From positions 2,790,001 through 2,854,000 of the forward strand of contig CAVZIK010000006.1 of the NCBI GenBank assembly GCA_963775295.1: DNA of 64,000 bases, given 5' to 3'. The notes below the pieces were generated by a model. It searched no databases and had not been told where the DNA came from. It saw nothing but the letters and a program-made list of their open reading frames with translations. The stretch comes from JAMDEO01 sp963775295 (GTDB lineage Bacteria; Actinomycetota; Thermoleophilia; RBG-16-64-13). The first letter of the stretch is position 1. Every line of letters starts with the position of its first letter. Positions 25,312 to 34,003 of this stretch are shown here, one piece after another. The translations under genes were made by a program, and so were the position numbers.

Positions 25312-26193
25312 TCAGGCCGGGTCTTCGTCCCAGAATATCCCTCGGGTAGAATCGGGCGCCACGCCCGCCCCCACCGCGCTTGCCAGTAGCTGGCGGATCG
25401 CTTCCACCCCTTCGGGGCCGTAATCCAAGGTGTAATCGTTCACGTACAGGTCAATGTGAGCCTGGCACACTTGGGCATCCATCTCCTGCGCACTTGCGGC
25501 TACGTACTCCCGCGACGCGGATGGATTCAGACGGCCGTGCGCGACACTGGAACGGACGGCGTTCTCGATCGACCCTTTGGCCTCTCTCGACAATGACCTT
25601 GACACCGCAATTCCCCCGAGAGGAAGAGGAAGTCCGGTCGACACCTCCCACCACTCCCCCAGATCCACCAGCCTTCTCAGACCGTACGAACCGAAAGTGA
25701 ACCTGCCCTCATGGATAATCGCGCCGGCATCCACCTCTCCGGCCACCACGGCCGGCATGATGCGATCGAAGGGCATGACCACCATGTTGCGCAAACCCCC
25801 CGTCAGCAGGCCCACGAGCAGGGCCGCGGTGGTAAGCTCGCCAGGGATTGCGATCCGAGCCCGGCCGAGCTTGTCCGCCAGCTCCGCCACCCTGGAGGCC
25901 GTCGGCGCCGGGTGTAAGCGGGAGTCTTTGCGGGCGACGACGAGCGGACCGACCCCCCGCCCCAAAGCGCCGCCGGAATGGAGCAGCGCGTACCCCTCGC
26001 GCAGGTGGGCAAGGGCGTGCATGGAGACCTTGATAACGTCGGCCTGATTCGCGAGAGCCAACTGATTCAAACGATCGATGTCCAAGAGTCGAGCCTCGAC
26101 GGCTGGGGCCCCTGGGATGAGGCCGTGTACCCAAGCATGGAAGATGAACGTGTCGTTGGGACAGCTGGAGAACGCCAGTCGGATGGGTGGCAC
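25312..26193 (-). CDS. mqnD: 1,4-dihydroxy-6-naphthoate synthase
   Basis: A 293-aa enzyme of the futalosine menaquinone pathway, converting cyclic de-hypoxanthine futalosine to 1,4-dihydroxy-6-naphthoate. The periplasmic-binding-protein-like fold begins with the family signature SSCPNDTFIFHAWVHG; KVSMHALAHL and GELTTAALLVGLL are also typical. The GTG start lies 1 nt after the mqnB stop, preceded by GCGAGGACC; an ORF extension inside mqnB is rejected. Adjacency to mqnB fixes the assignment over its paralogue MqnA. mqnA, mqnC and mqnE must lie elsewhere. Confidence 0.92.
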   Translation of the reverse strand: MPPIRLAFSSCPNDTFIFHAWVHGLIPGAPAVEARLLDIDRLNQLALANQADVIKVSMHALAHLREGYALLHSGGALGRGVGPLVVARKDSRLHPAPTASRVAELADKLGRARIAIPGELTTAALLVGLLTGGLRNMVVMPFDRIMPAVVAGEVDAGAIIHEGRFTFGSYGLRRLVDLGEWWEVSTGLPLPLGGIAVSRSLSREAKGSIENAVRSSVAHGRLNPSASREYVAASAQEMDAQVCQAHIDLYVNDYTLDYGPEGVEAIRQLLASAVGAGVAPDSTRGIFWDEDPA

Positions 26194-26194
26194 G

Positions 26195-27079
26195 CTAGGT
26201 CCTCGCGCCTTCGGATGGCGAGCAGACCAGCGAGTCGAGCGTCCGGCAGAGCGTGAGGGCGGCTTCGCCGGCAACGGCGACGGCCTCTTCCACCCTCCAC
26301 GAAGACCGGTCCCGGTCGATCACCATGTTGCTGATCCCCCTTATCTCCAGAAAGGGTACCGCATACAAGGCACATACGTGGGCGGCGGCGGCCCCCTCCA
26401 TGGACTCCGCCACCGCGTTCCATCGGCGGGCCAGTTCTTCCCCCTCGGCCCGCAGACCCGTCATTCTGGAGACCGTCACGCACGGACCCGCTATCACCCG
26501 ACGCCCGCCAAGGAGGCCGAAGCCCTGAACCTTTCCCGTCTCGCCTGCACCACGCGCCGTCCCTGCCAGGGTTCTGGCTGCCACTTCCACCAATCTCTTG
26601 TTGAGAACGAACCTATTCCCCAGTTCGCGTCCATCCACCTGGGCGACGGGAAGCCCTATTTCCTCCGCAGACATCCAGCCGCCGGGACTGGAGCTACCCG
26701 TATCGGCGTAGATTTCCTCCCTGGCGAGTACCAGATCGCCCACGTGAGCGCCTTCCTCCCCGCCCGTGACCGGAAGCGCGCCGGCGATCCCCACCTGCAT
26801 AACCAGAGAGGGCGCAGGATCCATGGCCTCCAAGAGGCAGGTTAGAGCGTGGGCAACGTTGGCCTTGTCGCAACCACTCACCGCGAGAACAGCACGAAGT
26901 GGCGCCATGAATGCCTCACGTGTGAACAGGTCGCCGGATATCATCTGCTTCGTTGCCACCGTGAGGGCGTGCGTCAAGCTCATGGCGTCGATCATGGGCT
27001 GCGCCTCCATAGCGGTCGCGCAAAGAATGACCAGCCGACAACCTTCCGCGACCTGCTGGATGCGGCGGCATGGCTCCAC
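26195..27079 (-). CDS. mqnB: Futalosine hydrolase
   Basis: A 294-aa nucleoside-phosphorylase-fold hydrolase that removes hypoxanthine from futalosine. The start of the fold (LVILCATAMEAQPM), the glycine-rich loop GIAGALP and the active-site segment ESMEGAAAAHVCALYAVPFLEIRGISN are clear, and coupling to mqnD separates it from MTA/SAH nucleosidases of the same fold. The GTG start is 4 nt after the E2 stop with AAGGCG upstream. It is at the distal end of a dehydrogenase operon, an unusual place for menaquinone genes. Confidence 0.92.
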   Translation of the reverse strand: MEPCRRIQQVAEGCRLVILCATAMEAQPMIDAMSLTHALTVATKQMISGDLFTREAFMAPLRAVLAVSGCDKANVAHALTCLLEAMDPAPSLVMQVGIAGALPVTGGEEGAHVGDLVLAREEIYADTGSSSPGGWMSAEEIGLPVAQVDGRELGNRFVLNKRLVEVAARTLAGTARGAGETGKVQGFGLLGGRRVIAGPCVTVSRMTGLRAEGEELARRWNAVAESMEGAAAAHVCALYAVPFLEIRGISNMVIDRDRSSWRVEEAVAVAGEAALTLCRTLDSLVCSPSEGART

Positions 27080-27083
27080 TCGA

Positions 27084-28514
27084 TCAGGCGCCTTCGAGGA
27101 GAAGCAGGTCGGGATCCTGGAGGTACCCGATCACCATATTCAGGAAGCGAGCGGCCTCGGCGCCGTCGACGAGGCGATGATCGAACGTAAGTGAGAGCGG
27201 TAGCAGCAAGCGGGCAACGATCTGGCCGTCGCGGACGACCGGAACCTCTTCGATGCGCCCCATCCCCAGAATGGCCACCTCCGGGTAGTTGACAATGGGG
27301 GTGGCCTGCATGCCGCCGATGGCCCCGAAGTTCGTGATGGTGAAAGTGCCCCCGTGCAGGTCGGCCAGTTCCAGGGTCCGCTCCTCGGCCTTCTTCACGA
27401 GGTTGACGATCTCGGCCGCGATCGCGAAGATGCTCTTGGTGTCCGCAGCCTTGACGTTGGGTACCACCAGCCCGTTCTTGGTATCCACCGCTATGCCGAT
27501 GTTGTAGTAGCGCTTGAGAACGTATTCCTCCCCCGATTCCTCCAGGACGGCGTTCAGACGGGGAAAGCGTTGAAGAGCCGCCGTACAAGCCTTGATGACG
27601 AATGCCAGATATGTGAGATGGACTCCCCGCCCGGCTGCCACCTCCCGTTCCTTCTCACGGATATGACGGATGACCGTGACGTCGGCCTCGTCCATGGTGG
27701 TGACCTGGGCCTGCTTTGTGGCGGATTCCGCCATGCGCTTGGCCATGGTCCGCCTGACTCCCCTGAACGGCGCCCGCTCGATGGGGCCGAAGGAGTCATG
27801 CTCCACTACCACCCCTGGGGTAGGAGCATGGACTTCCACACCCGCTCCCGGAACGCCGGCCTCGTCCTTCTCCGCGCCCGCGTGCCCGGTCCCCGGGGGC
27901 CGCGGTATCGAAGCCGACTGCTTCTCGGCGCCGGCGCCATAGGCCGCGGATTCGGCGACGTCTTCCACGTCCTGCTTGAGTATGCGTCCTCCACTGCCCG
28001 TCCCGCGAATGGTGGAAAGGTCGACCCCCAACTCCTTGGCCAACGCTCTCACAGAGGGAAGGGCAAGAATCTCAGTTCGGGGCTTTGCCGAGGAAACGGT
28101 GCCGGCCGCGCCGCCGGGGACCTCGTCAGGAGCCTCCTCGAGACGGCCGACGACAGAGCCGGTGTAGGGCTCCGCTTCCGCCTTCGCCGGTTCAGGCGCA
28201 CGCGATGTCAGCTCCTCCGGTTCCGTGACCGGAACCGACACAGCCTCCTCCAGTCGTACTCCGGTCGCGCTTGCCTGGGTCTCTTCGATGGTCACCAGAA
28301 CCGACCCCACTTGGACGATGTCGCCCTCGGCCGCATGTAGGCGCACTATCTTGCCGGACTTGGGTGAGGGCAACTCGACGACGGCCTTGTCGGTCTCCAT
28401 CTCGACGAGCGTCTGATCCTCGACGACGAATTCGCCCTCGCGGACCTTCCAACCGACGATCTCGCCTTCCGTAATGCCTTCGCCGACGTCCGGAAACTTG
28501 AATTCGTAGGCCAT
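27084..28514 (-). CDS. pdhC: 2-oxoacid dehydrogenase E2 (dihydrolipoamide acyltransferase)
   Basis: Core acyltransferase of a pyruvate-dehydrogenase-type complex, 476 aa. One lipoyl domain at 1-80 carries Lys43 in METDKAVV; a Pro/Glu/Ala linker follows; then a peripheral-subunit-binding domain at about 150-185 (SVRALAKELGVDLSTIRGTG); and the catalytic domain ends with the LTFDHRLVDGAEAARFL motif (His and Asp catalytic). I choose the ATG two codons inside a GTG because GGATGGAG sits 8 nt before it. It is separated from E1beta by two nitroreductase genes. No E3 gene is in the window. Confidence 0.92.
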   Translation of the reverse strand: MAYEFKFPDVGEGITEGEIVGWKVREGEFVVEDQTLVEMETDKAVVELPSPKSGKIVRLHAAEGDIVQVGSVLVTIEETQASATGVRLEEAVSVPVTEPEELTSRAPEPAKAEAEPYTGSVVGRLEEAPDEVPGGAAGTVSSAKPRTEILALPSVRALAKELGVDLSTIRGTGSGGRILKQDVEDVAESAAYGAGAEKQSASIPRPPGTGHAGAEKDEAGVPGAGVEVHAPTPGVVVEHDSFGPIERAPFRGVRRTMAKRMAESATKQAQVTTMDEADVTVIRHIREKEREVAAGRGVHLTYLAFVIKACTAALQRFPRLNAVLEESGEEYVLKRYYNIGIAVDTKNGLVVPNVKAADTKSIFAIAAEIVNLVKKAEERTLELADLHGGTFTITNFGAIGGMQATPIVNYPEVAILGMGRIEEVPVVRDGQIVARLLLPLSLTFDHRLVDGAEAARFLNMVIGYLQDPDLLLLEGA

Positions 28515-28556
28515 AGCCACTGCTCCATCCCTCGGTTTTTTCGCCCGGCGCCGGTT

Positions 28557-29309
28557 TTAGGTTTTTGGATTGATCCTGTCGGCCTCGCTATGCCGCGCTA
28601 CGTTTCCCGACCGAAGCTTACGGATCTGCTTCTTGAGCTCCTCGTCGCTGAGGAACTCGTCGTCCGCCGCCCGGTCGAAGTGCACCATCTCATCGAGGTG
28701 GCGCAGCAACTTCGCCGACGGTCCGGTTTCCATCGCGCTGTAGCCAACGACCAGAAGCTCGTAAATGTAGATGAAGTCGGGGAGATTGAGCAGGTGCTTG
28801 ATCAGACCCTGGACGCGCGAGTTCTTCACGGCCGAGACGGGCTGAGCGGCCAACCCCAAGGCATGGGCGCCAAGCCAGAGATACATGAAGGTGTTCGCCA
28901 GCGAGGACTCGAAGATAGAGTCGCCCTTCTGCTTGGAATAGCGGGCATTCATGGGTAGCCCCACGCGTCGTCTGGTATCCCCGAGAGTGAAGACGAAAAG
29001 CGGCGCCATGGGACAGTCCAGCCGGCCGTGCGACTCAAGAGTCCACGGGGCTCCTTGCCACTCTTCGCGCGTCGCCTCGAGGGCGTAGAAGTCGCTGTCT
29101 ATCCAGTCCTGAACGATCTTCTTCACACCCGCGCGTAACTCCGGGTCTTTCACCACCAGGATCTCTGCCGGCTGCAGGTTGAAACCGGTCGGCGCCCAGC
29201 GTGCGGCCTCCATCAACTCCATAACTGTCTCTTCCGATACCGGATCGGGTTTGATGGCACGGGTTGTGCGACGGCCCTTTATGAACTGGAGAAACTCCGT
29301 GTAATCCAC
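28557..29309 (-). CDS. Nitroreductase family flavoprotein, copy 1
   Basis: A 250-aa FMN-dependent nitroreductase-fold oxidoreductase. The N-terminal FMN-phosphate motif is RRTTRAIKPDPV and the signature AARWAPTGFNLQPAEILVV follows; the C-terminus has an acidic helical extension (LDEMVHFDRAADDEFLSDEELKKQI). GTG start, 12 nt after the stop of its paralogue at 29322-30068, with which it shares most of its sequence by eye. Both sit between E1beta and E2 of a 2-oxoacid dehydrogenase operon, so a role in that operon's redox chemistry is suggested. Substrate unknown. Confidence 0.85.
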   Translation of the reverse strand: MDYTEFLQFIKGRRTTRAIKPDPVSEETVMELMEAARWAPTGFNLQPAEILVVKDPELRAGVKKIVQDWIDSDFYALEATREEWQGAPWTLESHGRLDCPMAPLFVFTLGDTRRRVGLPMNARYSKQKGDSIFESSLANTFMYLWLGAHALGLAAQPVSAVKNSRVQGLIKHLLNLPDFIYIYELLVVGYSAMETGPSAKLLRHLDEMVHFDRAADDEFLSDEELKKQIRKLRSGNVARHSEADRINPKT

Positions 29310-29321
29310 GCCTCGCCCCCA

Positions 29322-30068
29322 TCAGTCGTTGATCTTGTCCGCTTCCACGTGGCGCGCCACATTGCCGGCCCTCAGTTTCATGATCTGCTTCCTCAGATCC
29401 TCTTCGCTCAAAAATTCGTTGTCCGCCGCCCGGTCGTAGTGCACCATCTCGTCGAGATGCCGCATCAACTTGGCGGACGGGCCTTCTTCCATCGCGCTGT
29501 ATCCGATGAGGAAGATGTCGTAAACGTAGATGTAATCGGGGAGGTTGAGCAGGTACTTGACCAAACCCTGGACCTTCGGATACTTCACTCCGGAGATAGG
29601 CTGCGCAGCCAAGCCCAGACTGTGAGCGGCCAGCCACAAATACATGAATGCATTGGATAGGGAGGATTCGAAAATGGAGTCGCCCTTCTGCTTGGAGTAG
29701 CGGGCGACCATGGGTAGGCCCATGCGTCGCCTTGTGTCCCCTATGACAAGGATGTTCACCGGCGCCAGCGGACAATCCCACTTCCCGTGGGTGTCCAGGG
29801 TCCAGGGCGATCCCTGCCACTTCTCGCGCGTGGCCTCGAGAGAAAAGAAGTCCGCGTTCTTGTAGTCGTCCACGATCTGTTTGATCGACTGCCGCAGCTC
29901 CAGATCTTTCACCACCTGAAATTCCGCCGGCTGCATGTTGAAACCGGTCGGAGCCCAGCGCGCCATCTCGAGGAGCTTGTCCACCATCTCGTCGGGGATC
30001 GGATCGGGCTTGATGGCCCGGATGGTGCGGCGGCTCTTGACTAATTCCAGCAACTCGTCGTACTGCAA
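29322..30068 (-). CDS. Nitroreductase family flavoprotein, copy 2
   Basis: A 248-aa paralogue of the adjacent gene: RRTIRAIKPDPIPDEM, ARWAPTGFNMQPAEF, a shared SKQKGDSIFESSLSNAFMYLWLAAHSLGLAAQP core and the same acidic C-terminal extension. The start is TTG at 30068, because AGAAGGAGA lies 6 nt upstream; an ATG 13 codons earlier would overlap E1beta and has no site. The tandem arrangement implies duplication, perhaps forming a heterodimer, since family members are obligate dimers with FMN at the interface. Confidence 0.85.
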   Translation of the reverse strand: MQYDELLELVKSRRTIRAIKPDPIPDEMVDKLLEMARWAPTGFNMQPAEFQVVKDLELRQSIKQIVDDYKNADFFSLEATREKWQGSPWTLDTHGKWDCPLAPVNILVIGDTRRRMGLPMVARYSKQKGDSIFESSLSNAFMYLWLAAHSLGLAAQPISGVKYPKVQGLVKYLLNLPDYIYVYDIFLIGYSAMEEGPSAKLMRHLDEMVHYDRAADNEFLSEEDLRKQIMKLRAGNVARHVEADKIND

Positions 30069-30084
30069 GGGAATCTCCTTCTGA

Positions 30085-31065
30085 TTAGAACTCCATGACT
30101 GCTTCAACCGCTTCTATCACCTTCACCGCATCCGGCTGATAGAGATCCTCCAATTTCGCCAGCGGCGGAACTGTGTCAAAACCCGTGACCCGAGTCACCG
30201 GAGCCTTGAGGTGAAGCAAGGCCCTTTCCATTATCTGCGCGGATACCTCCGCTGCAAAGCCGCAGCTATGTGGAGCCTCATGCACCACCACCGCCCGCCC
30301 GGTCTTCTTCACGCTATCGACGACGGTCTCGAAATCGAACGGTGATAGCGTGCGCACGTCGACGACCTCGGCCTCCACTCCTGCCTCCGCCCCCAGCCTG
30401 TCGGCCGCTTCCCGGGCAACCCGCAGCTGCGCTCCCCAAGCGATAATGGTCACATCGCCCCCCGAGCGAACAATCCGAGCCTTGCCCAAAGGCACCAGGT
30501 ACAGTTCCTCTGGAACCTCCATCTTGATGGCCCGATATACCCTGGCCGGCTCCATGAATATGACCGGGTCGGGGTCGCGCACGGCCGCCACCAGCAAACC
30601 CTTGGCGTCGTAAGGATCGGCGGGAATCACGACTTTCAGCCCAGGAACATGGGCAAAGATAGCCTCCATGCTCTCCGAGTGGTGCTCGAGCGCACGTATC
30701 CCTCCGCCATACGGCATCCGCACCACCAGTGGGACTGTGAATTCTCCCCGGCTACGGTTGCGCATGCGCGCCGCGTGTGAGACCAACTGGTCGTATGCTG
30801 GATAGACAAAGCCCGCGAACTGTATCTCAGCCACGGGACGATACCCAGCGATCGCCATCCCGATGGCCATGCCTACAATGCCTGACTCGGCCAGAGGCGT
30901 GTCGATCACCCTATCTTCGCCAAAGCGCTGCACGAGCCCGTCGGTAACCCGGAACACACCGCCGTCCCGTCCCACATCCTCGCCCAGGATGATCACACTG
31001 GGGTCGCGCTGCATCTCCTGCTGCAAAGCTTGGTCTATCGCCTCCACGACATTCAGCCTGGCCAT
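30085..31065 (-). CDS. pdhB: 2-oxoacid (pyruvate) dehydrogenase E1 beta subunit
   Basis: A 326-aa transketolase-like subunit that, with E1alpha, decarboxylates a 2-oxoacid using thiamine diphosphate. Family motifs are GEDVGRDGGVFRVTDGL at the N-terminus, DTPLAESGIVGMAIGMA, the VRMPYGGGIRALEHHSES loop with the active-site His, and the C-terminal VTRVTGFDTVPPL. It starts 2 nt after the E1alpha stop. Pyruvate is the likeliest substrate, but acetoin or branched-chain 2-oxoacids cannot be excluded. Confidence 0.93.
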   Translation of the reverse strand: MARLNVVEAIDQALQQEMQRDPSVIILGEDVGRDGGVFRVTDGLVQRFGEDRVIDTPLAESGIVGMAIGMAIAGYRPVAEIQFAGFVYPAYDQLVSHAARMRNRSRGEFTVPLVVRMPYGGGIRALEHHSESMEAIFAHVPGLKVVIPADPYDAKGLLVAAVRDPDPVIFMEPARVYRAIKMEVPEELYLVPLGKARIVRSGGDVTIIAWGAQLRVAREAADRLGAEAGVEAEVVDVRTLSPFDFETVVDSVKKTGRAVVVHEAPHSCGFAAEVSAQIMERALLHLKAPVTRVTGFDTVPPLAKLEDLYQPDAVKVIEAVEAVMEF

Positions 31066-31067
31066 TA

Positions 31068-32150
31068 TCAGCCGCTTTCCGTCCGGTGGGACATCAGATA
31101 TGCGCGCTGTTCCGCAAGGGGGGGCGTGAGTTCGGCGAACACGTGCGCGAAGATCTCTTCCGGTCGGATGGGCTCGACAGCTTCGAAAGCCGCGACCGCC
31201 TTGGCCACTTTCGCATCGGCTTCTGCAAGGACAGCAGCCTGTTGGGCTTCGTCCAGCAGGCCGGCGGCATACATGTACTTAGCCAGTCGCACGATGGGAT
31301 CGCGCTGCTTCCAGCCCTCCACTTCCTCCTCTGAGCGATAACGCCGGGCGTCGTCAGAGGTGGTGTGATCGGTCACCCGGTACGTGATGGCTTCGACGAG
31401 GGTGGGGCCCAACCCTGACCTGGCCCTCTCCAAGGCTTCGCGCGTCACCTTGTATACCGCGAAGACGTCGTTGCCATCCACCTGAACACCTGTCATGCCG
31501 TAGGCCAGCGCCTTTTGCGCCACAGTGGGCGAGGCGGTCTGCTTGGTGAACGGCAGCGAGATGGCATACTGGTTGTTCTGACAGAAGAAGACCACCGGCA
31601 CTTGAAAAACGCCGGCCATGTTCATAGCTTCGCTGAAGTCGCCCTCTGAAGTCGCCCCCTCCCCAAAGAAGGTGAGAACCGCCGCGCGTTGCTTCGAGCG
31701 GCCCAGCGACCACCCGATACCCACCGCATGGAGCATGTGAGTGCCTACCGGAATGGCTATGGGCAGCGTGTTCAACTGTCGGGGAAAACCCCCTCCCCTC
31801 TCGTCCCCGCTCCAATACTGCAGCAACTGCTCCATCGGGATGCCGCGGAGAAGGAGCGCTCCGGTCTCGCGAAATGCCGGCACCAGCCAATCCTCGCCCC
31901 TGAGCGCAAAGGCGGCGCCGATGTGCGCCCCTTCCTGGCCCGCGACACGAGCCAGAGTTCCCAGACGACCTTGGCGTTGCAGCCTGAACATCCGCTCGTC
32001 GAACTGTCGGGTGAGGACCATCTGCCGATGGAGACTCCTGATCTGCTCGGCCGATAACTCCGGCATGAGGGCGACGTCCACCGTGCCGTCTTCGTCGAGC
32101 ACCTTCACACGTTCTATGGAGTACGACACCAGCGGGCTGATGGGTGTCAT
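31068..32150 (-). CDS. pdhA: 2-oxoacid (pyruvate) dehydrogenase E1 alpha subunit
   Basis: A 360-aa ThDP-binding subunit. The ThDP motif GEGATSEGDFSEAMNMAGVF...NNQYAIS is intact, and the phosphorylation-loop-like sequence HTTSDDARRYR resembles the PdhA of Gram-positive pyruvate dehydrogenases more than BkdA. AAAGGAGTGAG gives a strong ribosome-binding site. An alcohol dehydrogenase gene lies 18 nt upstream. Presence of a PDH complex in an apparently anaerobic organism is notable because strict anaerobes usually rely on pyruvate:ferredoxin oxidoreductase. Confidence 0.92.
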   Translation of the reverse strand: MTPISPLVSYSIERVKVLDEDGTVDVALMPELSAEQIRSLHRQMVLTRQFDERMFRLQRQGRLGTLARVAGQEGAHIGAAFALRGEDWLVPAFRETGALLLRGIPMEQLLQYWSGDERGGGFPRQLNTLPIAIPVGTHMLHAVGIGWSLGRSKQRAAVLTFFGEGATSEGDFSEAMNMAGVFQVPVVFFCQNNQYAISLPFTKQTASPTVAQKALAYGMTGVQVDGNDVFAVYKVTREALERARSGLGPTLVEAITYRVTDHTTSDDARRYRSEEEVEGWKQRDPIVRLAKYMYAAGLLDEAQQAAVLAEADAKVAKAVAAFEAVEPIRPEEIFAHVFAELTPPLAEQRAYLMSHRTESG

Positions 32151-32168
32151 CTCACTCCTTTCGCGGCT

Positions 32169-33167
32169 CTAGCCGACATGGAGGACTGCGGCCCCTCTGA
32201 TGTGCCCGTGGCGGAGGCGTTCCATACCGACCTCGGCATCGCGAAGAGCGAAGATTTCCACCTCGGTACGAACGGGAACCCGCGGCGCCAGCGCTAGGAA
32301 TTCCTGACCGTCCTTGCGCGTGAGGTTGGCAACCGAACGCACGCCGCGCTCGCCCCAGAGGATTTCATACGGGAAGGACGGGATGTCGCTCATGTGGATG
32401 CCGCCGCAGACAACCGTCCCTCCCTTGGATATCGCCCGGAGCGCCAGAGGAACCAACTCACCGGCGGGGGCGAAGATGAGAGCGGCGTCAAGCTCTTCGG
32501 GGGCTGAATGATCCGTATCCCCCGCCCAGGCGGCGCCCATCTCGAGCGCGAACTCCTGCGAATCGTGGTCTCCGGGCCGAGTGAATGCGAAGACTTGCAT
32601 GCCTTCATGTCGGGCCACCTGAGTGACGATGTGGGCGGCGGCCCCGTAGCCGTAGATGCCGAGCCGCTCGGGCTTGCCGGCCATTCTCAGCGACCGGTAA
32701 CCGATCAACCCGGCGCACAGCAGTGGCGCAGCTTGCTCTTCCGCGAAACCCTCCGGTATGGGGAAGCAGAAACGCGAATCGGCCACGGTATACTCGGCGA
32801 AGCCCCCGTCGATGTCGTACCCGGTGAACCTGGCCAGATCGCAGAGATTCTCCCGGCCGCTCAGACAGTAGCGGCAGTGACCGCACGTCCAGCCCAACCA
32901 GGGTATGCCCACCACCCGGCCCACGTCGAGAGAGGACACGCCCTCCCCCAACGCCTCTACCGTTCCCACTATCTGATGACCGAGAATGAGAGGCAGCTTT
33001 GGATGCGCGAGTTCGCCGTCAATGATGTGAAGATCGGTCCGACAGATGCCGCAGGCTTTCACCCTGACCCTGACCTGCCCCGTCGCCGGCGCGGGCACCG
33101 GAACGTGCGCAAGCCTCAGCGGGTGCCCAACTCCCTCGAATATCATCGCTTCCATGAGTCCAGACAT
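32169..33167 (-). CDS. Zinc-dependent alcohol dehydrogenase (MDR family)
   Basis: A 332-aa medium-chain dehydrogenase. Catalytic zinc ligands are Cys39 (KACGICRTD) and His64 in GHQIVG, where the usual Glu is Gln. Structural zinc cysteines are C95, C98, C101 and C109 (CGHCRYCLSGRENLC). The nucleotide-binding stretch is IYGYGAAAHIVTQVA. I start at MSGLMEAM, 9 nt after GGAG; the longer frame overlaps poorly coding sequence. It heads the dehydrogenase operon, 18 nt before E1alpha, so acetaldehyde or another short aldehyde linked to acetyl-CoA metabolism is a reasonable guess. Confidence 0.88.
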   Translation of the reverse strand: MSGLMEAMIFEGVGHPLRLAHVPVPAPATGQVRVRVKACGICRTDLHIIDGELAHPKLPLILGHQIVGTVEALGEGVSSLDVGRVVGIPWLGWTCGHCRYCLSGRENLCDLARFTGYDIDGGFAEYTVADSRFCFPIPEGFAEEQAAPLLCAGLIGYRSLRMAGKPERLGIYGYGAAAHIVTQVARHEGMQVFAFTRPGDHDSQEFALEMGAAWAGDTDHSAPEELDAALIFAPAGELVPLALRAISKGGTVVCGGIHMSDIPSFPYEILWGERGVRSVANLTRKDGQEFLALAPRVPVRTEVEIFALRDAEVGMERLRHGHIRGAAVLHVG

Positions 33168-33250
33168 TGAGTCGTTCTCCGCTTCTCCCGATCCTCGTCC
33201 GCACCCCGCCTCACTCACGCGGGATCGGGGTCCGCGCGATCTGATGCGGA

Positions 33251-34003
33251 TCAGCCCGGAAGGGGTTGATTGCCGGCGGCTCCGTTCCGCATGAAGACCG
33301 ATGGGCGCTGGAAGTGGACATTAACGTAGTGATCAACCACCCTGTCGATGAGACGGCTGGCATCAGCGTCGTAAATGATGGACGAGCCCGTCTCTTTGTC
33401 GATGGCCGTGACCAGTTCCGGCACGATGTCGGCGATGCCACCGGTACCCTGCAGGACCCCGATCAACTTACCCTCGTCGTAGGCGATGGCAAACTCTCCC
33501 AGGGTCCCCGAGTGGCCGCCAATTATGATAACGATGTCGCTCGAGCGGATATTGAAGATCTCGCGGCCCATCAGTCCGCTGCCCGTGTAGATGAGGACGT
33601 CGAACCCATCGACGGGCGAGTGATATACGTGGACGTGCTCGTCCAAACTGAGGGCCGGGGATATCCCAATAGAAAGTGCGCCCACCGACTGCGCCCCCAG
33701 AGCACTCTCCAAGGGAAGACCGGGAGCGGCCCCGCTCACCAGAACCATACCTTTCGCGCCGATAGTACGTCCGAGCTCACGTGCGGCGGCCCGCGTCTCC
33801 TCGGTCAGATTGCCCGAGGCGGCGCCCATAACGCCAACCTTGAGGGCCATGGCCCGCACATTCTTGCTATACCTCTCCGGGTCAGCGTTGAAGAGGTCCC
33901 TGTGCTCTTCGGAGCAAAACAGGTAGATGCGTCCGTTGTAGAAAGAGGCAGCGGCGGCCTCCCTCTCCGACAGGGGGGTCGAGCAGACAGGATCAGCGGT
34001 CAT
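33251..34003 (-). CDS. YHS-SLOG fusion protein
   Basis: A 250-aa two-domain protein. Residues 1-46 are a YHS-type metal-binding module (ADPVCSTPLSE, Cys7; YLFCSEEHRDLF, Cys30). Residues about 54-235 are a Rossmann-like SLOG/LOG-type domain related to the TIGR00725 family, with VGVMGAASGN, a variant glycine loop VSGAAPGLPLE, and GGHSGTLGEFAIAYDEGK corresponding to the PGGxGTxxE motif (here HSGTLGE). SLOG domains bind nucleotides or nucleotide-like ligands. Its start overlaps the end of the beta-CASP gene by 11 nt, so the two are co-translated. Function unknown. Confidence 0.75.
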   Translation of the reverse strand: MTADPVCSTPLSEREAAAASFYNGRIYLFCSEEHRDLFNADPERYSKNVRAMALKVGVMGAASGNLTEETRAAARELGRTIGAKGMVLVSGAAPGLPLESALGAQSVGALSIGISPALSLDEHVHVYHSPVDGFDVLIYTGSGLMGREIFNIRSSDIVIIIGGHSGTLGEFAIAYDEGKLIGVLQGTGGIADIVPELVTAIDKETGSSIIYDADASRLIDRVVDHYVNVHFQRPSVFMRNGAAGNQPLPG

